In this document: piece after piece, positions 18,201-28,127 of the stretch
How the letters are laid out: every line of letters begins with the position of its first letter
How positions within the stretch are numbered: position 1 is the stretch's first letter
Assembly: GCA_029250605.1 (NCBI GenBank)
Contig: JAQXEZ010000012.1
Span: 1-64,000, forward strand
From: Candidatus Thalassarchaeaceae archaeon
Lineage (GTDB): Archaea; Thermoplasmatota; Poseidoniia; Poseidoniales; Thalassarchaeaceae
Length of the DNA stretch: 64,000 nt
Direction: 5' to 3'
Made by a program: the position numbers and the translations under genes
The notes under the pieces: generated by a model
The model's database searches: none
What the model was told of the DNA's origin: nothing
What the model saw: only the letters and a program-made list of their open reading frames with translations

Positions 18201-20377
18201 CAGAACCTACCATCCATCTCGTTGAAAATCGCAACTACCTCGTGATGATTCTCTACAGAGGAGTTGAATTGCTTGGGCATCTTTCCTATTCCGGCTGGAG
18301 GGGCCACCATTCCCAGCATCCCGTTGAAAACGTTGCCACCGGTCCTTGTGAAGCCCAGGACCATTCGAGCGGTAACTCCCGAGAACAGGTTGCCGAGAAG
18401 CGCAAAGGGACCTAGGGCTTGCCTATAGATTACGGTGTCATTGACCATTCCGCTGCTCTTAACAGTCCAAGTGTACCACCAAACGTGCTTACCGTGCTTG
18501 CCGTTGAAGCCATCTCCGGTTAGTACTGAGTTCTTCGCGACTAGCAGTGAATCGGAGACGGCCCTCGGGACAGAAGGCTGACGATTTATCGAGGCAAGGT
18601 CGGTCTCGGCCTTAATCCCATTAGGGGAGGATAGCATTTTGTCGATTTCCTCTACCTTGTAGGGGGAGGTCCTAGGGTCGTTCCTCCTGGACCATGTGGA
18701 GGCAATGACTGCGGGTCCGAGGTACCCATTTGCATGAGGGACAGCGTCAGAACTGGAGTGGAGTATGTTCTGGCTGCCGAAGTCCTTCATCGAGTGTAAA
18801 CTGGAGGCGATCGGGGGGTCCATCGTCCCCATCACGCCTTGAGGCGTGTTGGCCCCCTCCCTAGTGGCGGCGACCATCCATGGATCGCTTGATTCCCTCT
18901 TCCTCTCTAACAACCATGGGTCTATGGCCAAGTCCCTGATTACCTCGAATCCCGGGAGGGGCTCAATCCTCAGGGAAACCGAGCCTTCCCTCATTGGTGC
19001 GGCAGAGTCGAGGCGGCAGAGTCCTGGTAAAACTAGGCGGCCGTTAATCGAAATCGCTGTATTGGAATCGTCTGGATAACCATCGCGGAATGTCAGAGTC
19101 CCATCTTGGGTTGCCTTGAGTGTCCTCAGGACCTCCAGTACCGACATGTGCCCCGGTAGAGAGCATAGCCAAGTATCGGTTCCTGTGCTGGAAGTCTCTG
19201 GATCATACCTGAAGACACTGACACTCGCCTGAACGGGTTCGGATTTGACCTCAGGCATGGAGAAGCCATCCTCCCCCTCTGCACCGGCTGAAGAACCGCT
19301 GGCGTACATCTTGATCGCATCCACCATTTCCTCGTGGAAGCGTCCGGTGCTATCCACAGCAGCTAGCTTTGGAAGGGCTTCCAATATCCACTCAGCCGCT
19401 GGTGCATCATAGTCAACATCGCAGTCTAGCCGGTCAATTATTCGGGTAGCACCGAGTTTCTCCAACTGGCCATCCCAGTCCTTGCCAGACTGGCAGAATA
19501 ACTCGTAGCTCGTGTCTCCCAGAGCGCAAATTGCGAAGTGGACCCCTTCTAGGCGAGACGCTGAGTCGGAGATTGCGAATTGCCAGAGATCCTCTGCATT
19601 GTCGGGCATCTCCCCCTCCCCCCAGGTGGAGCAAACAATTAGCACGCGCTTCTTCCCAGAGAGTGAGTTGAAGTCGAAGCCATCCATGTCGTGGACCTCT
19701 CCCTCAAGGCCGTATGACTTTGCATCCTTCGAGATCTTAGCGGCAAGTCCCTCTGAGTTTCCAGACTGGGACCCGAATAGCAGAATTAGCGACCTATCGC
19801 CCGAGGATACTAGGCCCTCCAGGTCACCGCTATCTGTTTCGACCTGAGATTCCGATTCCCCGTCCCCTGATGGTTCCTCAGATTGGTCAGAAGGTTCCTC
19901 TTCGGAAGGATTCTCCGCCCCGGTTCCTGAGGACGCAATCAGAGAAAGGGCATTGGTCGTGAATTCTGCAGCTGGATCGTCATATTCGACATCGCAATCG
20001 ACCCTGCCGAGGAGCCTGTTTGCACCTTGCTTCTCAAACCAGCCATCCCAGTCCTTGCCGGACTGGCAGAAGAACTCGTAGCTCGTGTCCCCCAGAGCAC
20101 ATACAGCGAAGTTGCACCCCGACATTGACGGTGGCGAGTCCCCGTTGGCCGCTTCCCAGAGGTCGACTGCATTGTCTGGCATCTCCCCCTCCCCCCAAGT
20201 GCTACAGAAAATCAGGATGTTCTGGTAATTGGGTAGGTCCTCGACTTCGACTTCGTCCATCCCCTTCACGGAGGGAGTCAAGCCGAGAGATTTGGCCTGC
20301 TTCTCGGCTATGGTTGCCAAGTCTTCAGAGTTTCCTGACTCGGATCCAAACAGTATCAACAGAGGGGGGACCGACAA
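18200..20377 (-). CDS. Tandem flavodoxin domains fused to an SdhB/TfrB-like domain lacking Fe-S cysteines (TTG start)
   Basis: Two flavodoxin modules (FGSESGNSEDLA...STWGEGEMPDNA...CALGDTSYEFFCQSGKDWD; FGSQSGNSEGLA...STWGEGEMPDNA...CALGDTSYELFCQSGKDWD), then SVFRYDPE...MSVLEVLRTLKATQDGTLTFR...ISINGRLVL...IEPLPGFEVIRDLAIDPWLLERKRESSDPWM (SdhB-like). Confidence 0.8.
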   Translation of the reverse strand: MSVPPLLILFGSESGNSEDLATIAEKQAKSLGLTPSVKGMDEVEVEDLPNYQNILIFCSTWGEGEMPDNAVDLWEAANGDSPPSMSGCNFAVCALGDTSYEFFCQSGKDWDGWFEKQGANRLLGRVDCDVEYDDPAAEFTTNALSLIASSGTGAENPSEEEPSDQSEEPSGDGESESQVETDSGDLEGLVSSGDRSLILLFGSQSGNSEGLAAKISKDAKSYGLEGEVHDMDGFDFNSLSGKKRVLIVCSTWGEGEMPDNAEDLWQFAISDSASRLEGVHFAICALGDTSYELFCQSGKDWDGQLEKLGATRIIDRLDCDVDYDAPAAEWILEALPKLAAVDSTGRFHEEMVDAIKMYASGSSAGAEGEDGFSMPEVKSEPVQASVSVFRYDPETSSTGTDTWLCSLPGHMSVLEVLRTLKATQDGTLTFRDGYPDDSNTAISINGRLVLPGLCRLDSAAPMREGSVSLRIEPLPGFEVIRDLAIDPWLLERKRESSDPWMVAATREGANTPQGVMGTMDPPIASSLHSMKDFGSQNILHSSSDAVPHANGYLGPAVIASTWSRRNDPRTSPYKVEEIDKMLSSPNGIKAETDLASINRQPSVPRAVSDSLLVAKNSVLTGDGFNGKHGKHVWWYTWTVKSSGMVNDTVIYRQALGPFALLGNLFSGVTARMVLGFTRTGGNVFNGMLGMVAPPAGIGKMPKQFNSSVENHHEVVAIFNEMDGRF

Positions 20378-20387
20378 GACATCACCT

Positions 20388-20406
20388 ACCCAGCCTTAGG
20401 CTGGGT
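20388..20406. promoter_or_regulatory. Perfect 8-bp inverted repeat (ACCCAGCC-TTA-GGCTGGGT) just upstream of the flavodoxin fusion start
   Basis: Read directly; 11 bp upstream of the predicted TTG start, minus-strand gene. Confidence 0.7.
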
Positions 20407-20481
20407 ATTCACCTCGACCATAATCCGATTATTGAATATGCTCATTGGGAAGTGTGTCGACAGTGACTAAAGTTAGGTCGC

Positions 20482-22089
20482 TCACATGTCCATTGCATCG
20501 AAGTCTTCTGGCATTGGCCCTGCTCCCTTGCTGGAGATCACATCGTCAATTCTCAGAATCATCACTGCTGTCTCGGATGCGCTCTGAATCGCCTGCTCTA
20601 CTACACGGCTGGGTTCGAATACCTTGGCCTTGGCCATGTCTACTACTCCACCCTTGTAGACATTCACCCCATGAGTTGACTTGCCCTCTGAATGCGCCTT
20701 CCTAAGGTCGATTATCGTATTCACGGGATCTAGTCCGGCATTCTCGGCGAGAGTCCTGGGGATCACCTCAAGAGCGCTGGAGAATGCCTCTATCGCCATC
20801 TGCTCCCTGCCACCGGTTGACTCCGCGAATAATCTGAGGTCCCTGCTAAGTGCGGCTATCACTGAGCCTCCCCCGGTTAGAACTGCCCCGTCCTCGTGGG
20901 CCACCGCGACCACTCCGATTGCATCCTCGAAGGCTCGCTTCACCTCGTCGACCACGTGCTCGGTACCGCCCCTAAGAAGAACTGAGACGCTCTTTGCTTG
21001 GGGGCACCCTTCAACGAACACCATGTCCGAGTCGCCTATCTTCCTCTCCTCGACCTTAGAGGCTGAACCGAGATCTCCCTCGGAGAGGTCATCCAGATTG
21101 TTTACTATCCTTCCACCGGTCGCCTTTGATAGGGCCTCCATATCGCTCTTCTTCGCCCTTCTGATTGCAAAGATCCCAGACTTTGCCATGCAGTGCTGGG
21201 CCAAGTCATCGATTCCCTTCTGGCAAATTACCGTGTTTGCTCCGCTTTCTACAATCTTGTCTACTAGGGACCTCAGGAATTGCTCCTCTTCGTCTAGGAA
21301 CTGAGAAAGCATGTTCGGGTCTGTGATCTGGATCTTTGCGTCCACCTCTGTCTTCTTCACCTCGATGGCAGAGTTCACAAGTGCAATCTTAGCATTGGCC
21401 ACGCTCCTGGGCATGCCGCTGTGAACCCTCTCTTTGTCGAGAATGATTCCGTCGACAAGGGTGCTATCCCTGATGGAACCTCCTTGCTTCTTCTGGACCT
21501 TGATGTCGTCCAAGTCAACAATTGCTCGATCGTCACCCTCCTGGGCAACGGACAGGACAGCCTTCACGCTAATGTCCGAGAGGAATTCCTTCACAGCACC
21601 AGTGCTCTTTCCCGTCAATGCTGTCTTGGCTACCTCTGTGAGCATCTTTTCGTCGACTCCGGCCCCGTGCGAGTCGATCAACTCAACGGCCTTGTCAGAA
21701 GCCAGCCTGAAACCCTCGCAGATGACTGTTGGATGTACATTCTGGTCGACCAACTCCTCGCTCCTCTTCAGGAGCTCCCCCGCAATCACAACCGCGCTAG
21801 TTGTTCCGTCGAAACAGTGCTGCTCCTGTGTCTTTGCGATTTCGATAATCATCTTGGCTGCGGGATGCTCGATTTCCATCTCCTTCAGTATTGTAGCCCC
21901 GTCATTGGTGATTACCACATCTCCCATTGAGTCTACGAGCATCTTGTCCATGCCCTTCGGGCCCAGAGTCGACCTAACTGCGTCGGCTACTGCCTTTGCT
22001 GCGGCGATGTTGTTGCTCTGGGCTCCCTTTCCGCTAGTCCTAGTTGTTCCCTCTTTCAGAATGAAGATTGGTTGTTGTCCGTTATACAT
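20482..22089 (-). CDS. thsA: Thermosome (group II chaperonin) subunit
   Basis: [48 protein letters not shown]-like [14 protein letters not shown]. Confidence 0.97.
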   Translation of the reverse strand: MYNGQQPIFILKEGTTRTSGKGAQSNNIAAAKAVADAVRSTLGPKGMDKMLVDSMGDVVITNDGATILKEMEIEHPAAKMIIEIAKTQEQHCFDGTTSAVVIAGELLKRSEELVDQNVHPTVICEGFRLASDKAVELIDSHGAGVDEKMLTEVAKTALTGKSTGAVKEFLSDISVKAVLSVAQEGDDRAIVDLDDIKVQKKQGGSIRDSTLVDGIILDKERVHSGMPRSVANAKIALVNSAIEVKKTEVDAKIQITDPNMLSQFLDEEEQFLRSLVDKIVESGANTVICQKGIDDLAQHCMAKSGIFAIRRAKKSDMEALSKATGGRIVNNLDDLSEGDLGSASKVEERKIGDSDMVFVEGCPQAKSVSVLLRGGTEHVVDEVKRAFEDAIGVVAVAHEDGAVLTGGGSVIAALSRDLRLFAESTGGREQMAIEAFSSALEVIPRTLAENAGLDPVNTIIDLRKAHSEGKSTHGVNVYKGGVVDMAKAKVFEPSRVVEQAIQSASETAVMILRIDDVISSKGAGPMPEDFDAMDM

Positions 22090-22176
22090 GCAATCACTCG
22101 CCTTGGTTCGACGGACGAGGCAACGGAGGGGGGGTCATAAGGCCTCCCAATCGACTTTGGAGCCTGCGTCTGGCAA

Positions 22177-25100
22177 CTATTCCTTCTGAGATTCAAGCCA
22201 CTGCTTTCCGTAGTACTGCCACTGCTCCATGGTCCATCCCTCTGGTAGCCCACCCTCTGGTACAGGTGGCCCGTTTGATTCCTGAGTCGTTGCAGTGTCC
22301 TGCTCCACAGGGCCTGGCAGAGGTGGTGGCTGCTGGAAAAGTTCCTTTGAGCCCCCATACATCGAATTGGCTATTTCGTCTGCGGATGGTAATTGGCTCG
22401 GGTCATTCTTTTCCCCACTCCATCCCTCAACAGTCATGCTGTAGTCGCCCAGCGAGGAATACTCTTCCAACGGAGCGCGAGCACTCCTCAGTACCCTGAA
22501 AGAAGAGAACAGAACGGCACCCATAATCACAAGTCCTACCGCGACAAGGGCAAAGTTGGCTGCGAGCCAACCGACCTCCTTGACATCGGTACCTTCGGGT
22601 ATGGGATCTGGCTTGTAGAGGGTGATCTCAGTTGTCTTGGTTGTCGTGTCCAAGTCGCTGATGACCACGAGAGAGACGTTGAAGTCGACGATGTTGGCTG
22701 CAAGATTCGCCAGTTGCTCCTCCTGGACTTCGATATGTATTGTGACGTTCCTACTCTCCCCCGCAGCGAGAACGAAGTTCCTATCGTCCTCGTCGACCCT
22801 CGCATTATAGAGTGTCCAGAGGTTGTCCAACTCGACATCGGCCCTGATCTGCTGCTCCAGTTCCGGATGAGCGCTTCGAATGGTGAAGACTAGGACGTAG
22901 TCATCTCCTGGTTCGTAAATCTCGGCTGCATTGGACTGGGAAGAGGGAGGGAGTACCAATAGGAATCCAACAGTCCCGACCTCGAACCTTGCCTCTCCCT
23001 CTGCACTGTTGCCAGATTCGGTGCTAGTGGCCTTGAGTTTGATTATTCTGGGACCCTCGACCCCTTCGGCGAAGGAGTAGCTGACACTCAGATTGTAATC
23101 CTCCCCAGGTGCTATGTACGGCGTCTTCCCATTGGAAAGTCCTGCCACAAAGGCGGAAACGTCAGATGGGAAATCCAGTTCTATTCTGTAGGAGTCGTCC
23201 TCGTTGCCCGTGTTGGAAATCTTCCACTTGAGGGTTCGAGGGTCGGTTCCGGCTGCGAAGACCTCTTGGGATAGGTCCCTGTCTTCGACTTCCACAAGGT
23301 ATGTCTTTGGAACGGTGAGGTAAAAGTTGGAAACAGACTGGTAGCTAGGATTCATCTGACTCGTCCCGATTATGGAAACGCGGTATGTTCCGTTATCCAC
23401 CCCTTTAGGCATTGGGAGGAGGAGCGATAGGGTGATCTGTCCACCGTTGGCCTCCAAGGTTACTTCATCCGAACTCATGTCGGCTTCTAGCCTCCAGTTA
23501 TCCGTTTCCACCCTGATGTCGAAGGTGTCCTCAGTGTTCCCATAGTTGAACAGGAAGACCTGGACTGTGCGCAATTGTCCATCCGCGGGAGCGAGCATCG
23601 CATTCTTCACTGGGGCGATAGCCAAGTCATGATACACAGGGACCTCGATGTAAATCTTCGATGAAGCTTGGAATGTGTTGGGGAGACGGGGATTTGCGAG
23701 AAGGGTCAACTCATATGTCCCAGGCTCCATCCCCTCCGGAATAATGACCTCGACGTGCAGTGAGACCTCTTCCACCGGAGTCATGTTGATTATCGAGACC
23801 TCGTCACCTCCGATCTCGTACCACTTCAGGTTGTCAGAGGATAGTTGTGAGTCCGAGAATAGACCTCCGAGGCTCCACGAAGAGTACTGGTTACCGGTGT
23901 TCTTCAGATCCATCGTGATGTTTGCTTTGCCCCCTGGCAATATCGTCGCTGCGGGATTGGCGGGAGTCTCCTGGATCAGAGTCATCCTGTAGGTTGACTC
24001 TACACTAACAGGGAGTTCGACGAAATACTTCGTGTCTTGGAAGCCCATGATCCCATCATTGATCCAAGTGTACCAGAACAGATCCTGGACGGGGGCGCCA
24101 TCTGGAATCGTTAGGTTAAACCATGCATGGGTGTATGTTCTCGCCTTGATGGTATTTGTCTTAACCTCATTATCGTGGTCATTGAAGTTGTTCGAATCAA
24201 TCCTAAGGGGGAATTGGGACATCCAAGAGCTGTTGGAGACCTCTGTGAAGAATCTGAGGGTGGTGTCGATGTAGCCCTTGTTGAATATTCGGCAGTGAAG
24301 TGAGGGAGGGTCTGGATCGGCTGCTTCGACAAGAATCGTATTGCCCCCCTCGGAATCGGGGTCGTATACAGTAGAACCACCGAAGTTGTCTGGGAAATCG
24401 CATTGGGCGTCCAATGTGTACTCATCCCCGCGTTCTATAGCGAAGATGATGAATGAGTCGATGTGTACACCCTCATCGGCAAAGGATGAGTTGGATCGGA
24501 ACAGGAAAGATAACGTGAAGCCCTCATTCTGGTGCATTCCCGTTGCATTCCAAACTAGTCTAGACCAGTCTCCCTCTGATGAGGAGAGGTTTCTGGCAGA
24601 GTAGTTCAGATACTCTACGCCACCCCCTGCCCCGGAGTTGGTCTCGAGCATGATAGTGTCACCTGCGCCCATTGTCCCCCAAGCGTCAGTTGCAATCTGT
24701 ATCGAGTATAGGAGTGGGCTATTCACCTTGACCAGACAGAGGTTTGCCCCGTGTATCGAGGACACAATCGGGTCATGCTCGCCATAGCCGAGGCCATGGC
24801 TTTCATCGAAGACCTGATCGGAGCAACCGTCGTTCGAATTGTATCGTTGCCATGCCCATCTCAGTCTGTCGTAACGGTTGGAAGCGTAGTTGTCATTGTC
24901 CCCAGAAACCTTCCAATGCCAATCTCCGGTGGCGCTGGAAAGGTTCTCCATTCTCCATGTGCCTGTTGGAAAGTTGTTTGTGTCGGGTTGGTAGCCATCG
25001 GTGTATCCTGCGGCGAACCATGTCGGTTCTCCGAAGGGAACTGCGTTGTTGGTGCAGTACTTTCCTTCATTGGCCTCGTCGTTGCAGAAACCATTCTCCA

Positions 25101-25659
25101 TTGGATCGTACCAGAAGGCGATGGGGACGTCCCTGTCTAGGATGTCATTTGAGTCGTCGCCGTCGATTCCGATTCCCGCATCGACAATACCTCTAATCGT
25201 AACCCCACCAGTTAGCCACCCATCGTCGCTGAGTGTGCTGTGGGCTAATGATGGCGTCCATACGAATGGCATCCGAATAGACTGGCCAGCTGCCAGTGTG
25301 ATATTGAATGTCCATTCTTGTAGAATTGTCCCAATGGGGTGCCAAATCTCTAGTTTGGCGTCTGCAGTTACCGGCGAGGGATCGACTCCCACTTGACGGA
25401 ATGTGACATTGACTTGGATCGATTCGCCCTTGGTCATGTACTCCAGGGTGCTGGAGTCGGGCTGGTCCCAGACCCTTGGCGAATAGCTTGAGTTACCAAG
25501 CTCAATTCCAGTTACTTCGAAGTCGACAGGGTTGTTCCTAGGGCCTACCTCTGATTGCCTAGAAGGAGTCTCGGGAGTCTGAATTGCGACATGGGAAAGG
25601 CTCACCGCGATTAGCAGAGAAGAAAGGAGGAGTGCACGAATCGAACTCATTGACACCAA
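22177..25659 (-). CDS. Large secreted/membrane-anchored surface protein with CARDB/NEW3-like beta domains, signal peptide and C-terminal TM
   Basis: N-terminal hydrophobic signal; repeated NTGNxxDxxxxxL-type motifs; TM NFALVAVGLVIMGAVLFSSF; C-terminal LPEGWTMEQWQYYGKQWLESQKE. Confidence 0.7.
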   Translation of the reverse strand: MVSMSSIRALLLSSLLIAVSLSHVAIQTPETPSRQSEVGPRNNPVDFEVTGIELGNSSYSPRVWDQPDSSTLEYMTKGESIQVNVTFRQVGVDPSPVTADAKLEIWHPIGTILQEWTFNITLAAGQSIRMPFVWTPSLAHSTLSDDGWLTGGVTIRGIVDAGIGIDGDDSNDILDRDVPIAFWYDPMENGFCNDEANEGKYCTNNAVPFGEPTWFAAGYTDGYQPDTNNFPTGTWRMENLSSATGDWHWKVSGDNDNYASNRYDRLRWAWQRYNSNDGCSDQVFDESHGLGYGEHDPIVSSIHGANLCLVKVNSPLLYSIQIATDAWGTMGAGDTIMLETNSGAGGGVEYLNYSARNLSSSEGDWSRLVWNATGMHQNEGFTLSFLFRSNSSFADEGVHIDSFIIFAIERGDEYTLDAQCDFPDNFGGSTVYDPDSEGGNTILVEAADPDPPSLHCRIFNKGYIDTTLRFFTEVSNSSWMSQFPLRIDSNNFNDHDNEVKTNTIKARTYTHAWFNLTIPDGAPVQDLFWYTWINDGIMGFQDTKYFVELPVSVESTYRMTLIQETPANPAATILPGGKANITMDLKNTGNQYSSWSLGGLFSDSQLSSDNLKWYEIGGDEVSIINMTPVEEVSLHVEVIIPEGMEPGTYELTLLANPRLPNTFQASSKIYIEVPVYHDLAIAPVKNAMLAPADGQLRTVQVFLFNYGNTEDTFDIRVETDNWRLEADMSSDEVTLEANGGQITLSLLLPMPKGVDNGTYRVSIIGTSQMNPSYQSVSNFYLTVPKTYLVEVEDRDLSQEVFAAGTDPRTLKWKISNTGNEDDSYRIELDFPSDVSAFVAGLSNGKTPYIAPGEDYNLSVSYSFAEGVEGPRIIKLKATSTESGNSAEGEARFEVGTVGFLLVLPPSSQSNAAEIYEPGDDYVLVFTIRSAHPELEQQIRADVELDNLWTLYNARVDEDDRNFVLAAGESRNVTIHIEVQEEQLANLAANIVDFNVSLVVISDLDTTTKTTEITLYKPDPIPEGTDVKEVGWLAANFALVAVGLVIMGAVLFSSFRVLRSARAPLEEYSSLGDYSMTVEGWSGEKNDPSQLPSADEIANSMYGGSKELFQQPPPLPGPVEQDTATTQESNGPPVPEGGLPEGWTMEQWQYYGKQWLESQKE

Positions 25660-25753
25660 ATTGCGGAGTTAAATCGTGTAAGAAGGTTGGGGACTGTGGT
25701 TCGATTGAGATATTAGCCGGTGGAACGGATTCTGTACTCTAACGAGTCTCTTC

Positions 25754-26890
25754 ATGTCTACTTCGAATGAAGTGCTTATGGTGCGATGCAGGACCGTAGT
25801 AGATATGGTTGAGAGGGGAAAAGTTGCCAAACAGTTGTCCCTTGCTCTGTTAGTGGTTTTACAAATCACAATGGCCCCTATCATCCTCTTCTCCCTTACA
25901 TATCTGATTCATGTCGACTATGAAGCAGCGCAAGTAAGCGTTCGGACCGAGTTGATTCACTGGGTTGTGACTGCCGGACTTTCTTATGGCGGTATCTCCA
26001 TAGCATTGGCACTTGTTTTTGGTGGCTTCAGGCCCTTCTTCGTCGCCAATCAGGGAGGAGTCTTGCCCTTTCTCAGATTGAGTCCCAGAACAGGGGATCC
26101 CGAGTTGGTGGACAGGGCAAGACTGCATCTGCAAGGAACACCCTATGGGAAGATGGCCAAACTAGTCCACTCGAAGAATAAGGACGATGGTTTCGACCTC
26201 ATGGCAATACATGGCGGGCTTCAACTCCTTGCGGTCCCTATGCAGGTCATCCTAATAGCAGTCCCACTTGTCATCATGGAAGGGATACCTGATTCCGTTG
26301 TTAGGCCCAGTAGGGCTTTCGACCTAGGGATGGCAGGTTACCTGGTTGCCCTATGGATAGCAGTTAGAGTTCACCCTCTTGTGTCATGGCACCTAGTCGG
26401 AATAGCAGCGATGTTCAGGAATGTGGTTTGGAGAGTATCCAGACTATCCTGGATTCTGCCAATCTTTCTCTATTGGCTTGTCGCCAGACTAGTGCTTCTC
26501 TTCTCTCTCGATGTTCTCAACGTGAACTACGAACAATGGCATGAGATGCAACTAGAGAAGATTGTCCTCGAGATGATTGCTCCGGATGCGGAAATGCCTG
26601 AAACTGCGATCCTAGATTTCATAGTGGCGATTTCCGTCCTACCCATGGCCACCTTCACGACGATTTCAGTCCTAGGTGGCTCTCAGTCAATGCCTGATTG
26701 GATGTTCGGACAAGAGGAGAAACTTGAGTCCCTCAGGACGAAGGAGTTAGGCGAGGGAGGTGATGCCCACAATTCCGATGCGGAAGAAGAAATAATGAAC
26801 CCCGAAGAGGAGATTCATGAAGCAAACGACGGTGAAACTGAAGGTAGCGAGATGATTGACATGCCCTTCAATCTGTTCAAGGACGACTAG
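25754..26890 (+). CDS. Multi-pass membrane protein of unknown function
   Basis: Full-length ORF with several hydrophobic segments and an acidic C-terminus; no family recognised. Confidence 0.65.
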   Translation: MSTSNEVLMVRCRTVVDMVERGKVAKQLSLALLVVLQITMAPIILFSLTYLIHVDYEAAQVSVRTELIHWVVTAGLSYGGISIALALVFGGFRPFFVANQGGVLPFLRLSPRTGDPELVDRARLHLQGTPYGKMAKLVHSKNKDDGFDLMAIHGGLQLLAVPMQVILIAVPLVIMEGIPDSVVRPSRAFDLGMAGYLVALWIAVRVHPLVSWHLVGIAAMFRNVVWRVSRLSWILPIFLYWLVARLVLLFSLDVLNVNYEQWHEMQLEKIVLEMIAPDAEMPETAILDFIVAISVLPMATFTTISVLGGSQSMPDWMFGQEEKLESLRTKELGEGGDAHNSDAEEEIMNPEEEIHEANDGETEGSEMIDMPFNLFKDD

Positions 26891-26909
26891 TCACCGAGTG
26901 AGGGCGCAA

Positions 26910-28055
26910 TCAGCTCCTTAGCTCTCTCAGGACTCTTTCCACTCTGTCCATACCCTTGGAAATGTCTTCCCTGCCAATTGTGTATGCGAATCTGAGATGG
27001 CCCTCACCCGCATCACCAAATGCAGTCCCTGGGGAGCAAAGTACCCCACCTTCAAGGAGCTTGAGGGCTATTTCCTCACTATTCATTCCAGGAATCTCTA
27101 CCTTAGGGAAGACGTAGAATGCGCCGGTTGGCGTGTGACACGAGACCCCGGGCATGGAATTCAACCTCTCGCAAATCAAGTCTCGACGAGTCTGGAACTC
27201 GGCGCACATCTCTTCGGGGTAATTTGGGTATTTCTCTAATGCCTCTAGTACTGCGTGCTGCATAGCATCGTTGGAACAGGCGGTTACGTAGTATTGCATC
27301 TTGGTCAACTCGACCATAAATTCGGGATCGGGAGAGAGTAGATACCCGATCCTCCACCCAGTCATGGCAAAGGTCTTGGAAAATGATTGGACCATGACCA
27401 GTTTGTCATAACCAGCCCCTAGGAAGGAAACATGGGGGGAGTCGTACACTATTCGGTCGTAAACCTCATCTGTAATCAGCCACAGGTCATTTTCCCTTGC
27501 GAATTCAACCAGTTCGTCCCTTTGCTCCTCATTCACATTTCCTCCGGTTGGGTTGCTTGGGAAGTTGTATAGTATTGCGACCGTTTTCTCATCCACGATA
27601 TCCTGAAGATCCGAGATGGACGGAACGAAGCCATTCTCGAATTTGCATGGATAGAAGGATGGCTCCCCTCCGCAGATAACCACATCAGGAGGATAGAGGG
27701 GGAAGTATGGCTCCGGGATCATCACCTTATCACCAGGATTTACAATTGCTAGGAATATGTCAAGCAAAGCATTAGTCCCACTCATTGTAATGCAGACATT
27801 GGATCCATCCAGAGTGGGGATTCGATGATGCCACATTTCTGCAATTTTTTCACGTAGTTCTGGAAGTCCCGCGGTAGTTGTGTACTTGTTCCTGCCATCC
27901 CTCATTGCATTGGTGAAAGCTTCGATAGCTATGTCGGGGGGTTGGAAGTCTGGTTCTCCCAGGCCGAATTGCACCGCATCGTCACCTGCCATGTCGAACA
28001 TACGCCTTACGCCCGTTGGACGAATGCTGTTCGAACGGTCGGAGAATCTCACCAT
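26910..28055 (-). CDS. Class I/II pyridoxal-phosphate aminotransferase (aspartate-type)
   Basis: LYNFPSNPTGG, ITDEVYDRIVY, SFSKTFAMTGWRIGYLLS. Confidence 0.93.
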   Translation of the reverse strand: MVRFSDRSNSIRPTGVRRMFDMAGDDAVQFGLGEPDFQPPDIAIEAFTNAMRDGRNKYTTTAGLPELREKIAEMWHHRIPTLDGSNVCITMSGTNALLDIFLAIVNPGDKVMIPEPYFPLYPPDVVICGGEPSFYPCKFENGFVPSISDLQDIVDEKTVAILYNFPSNPTGGNVNEEQRDELVEFARENDLWLITDEVYDRIVYDSPHVSFLGAGYDKLVMVQSFSKTFAMTGWRIGYLLSPDPEFMVELTKMQYYVTACSNDAMQHAVLEALEKYPNYPEEMCAEFQTRRDLICERLNSMPGVSCHTPTGAFYVFPKVEIPGMNSEEIALKLLEGGVLCSPGTAFGDAGEGHLRFAYTIGREDISKGMDRVERVLRELRS

Positions 28056-28127
28056 GACCCGCGGACTTCTGTTCTAGGATTTTAACAAGGCGGCTCGGGA
28101 TGCTCCGATTTCCAATTCAGAGTCTTA

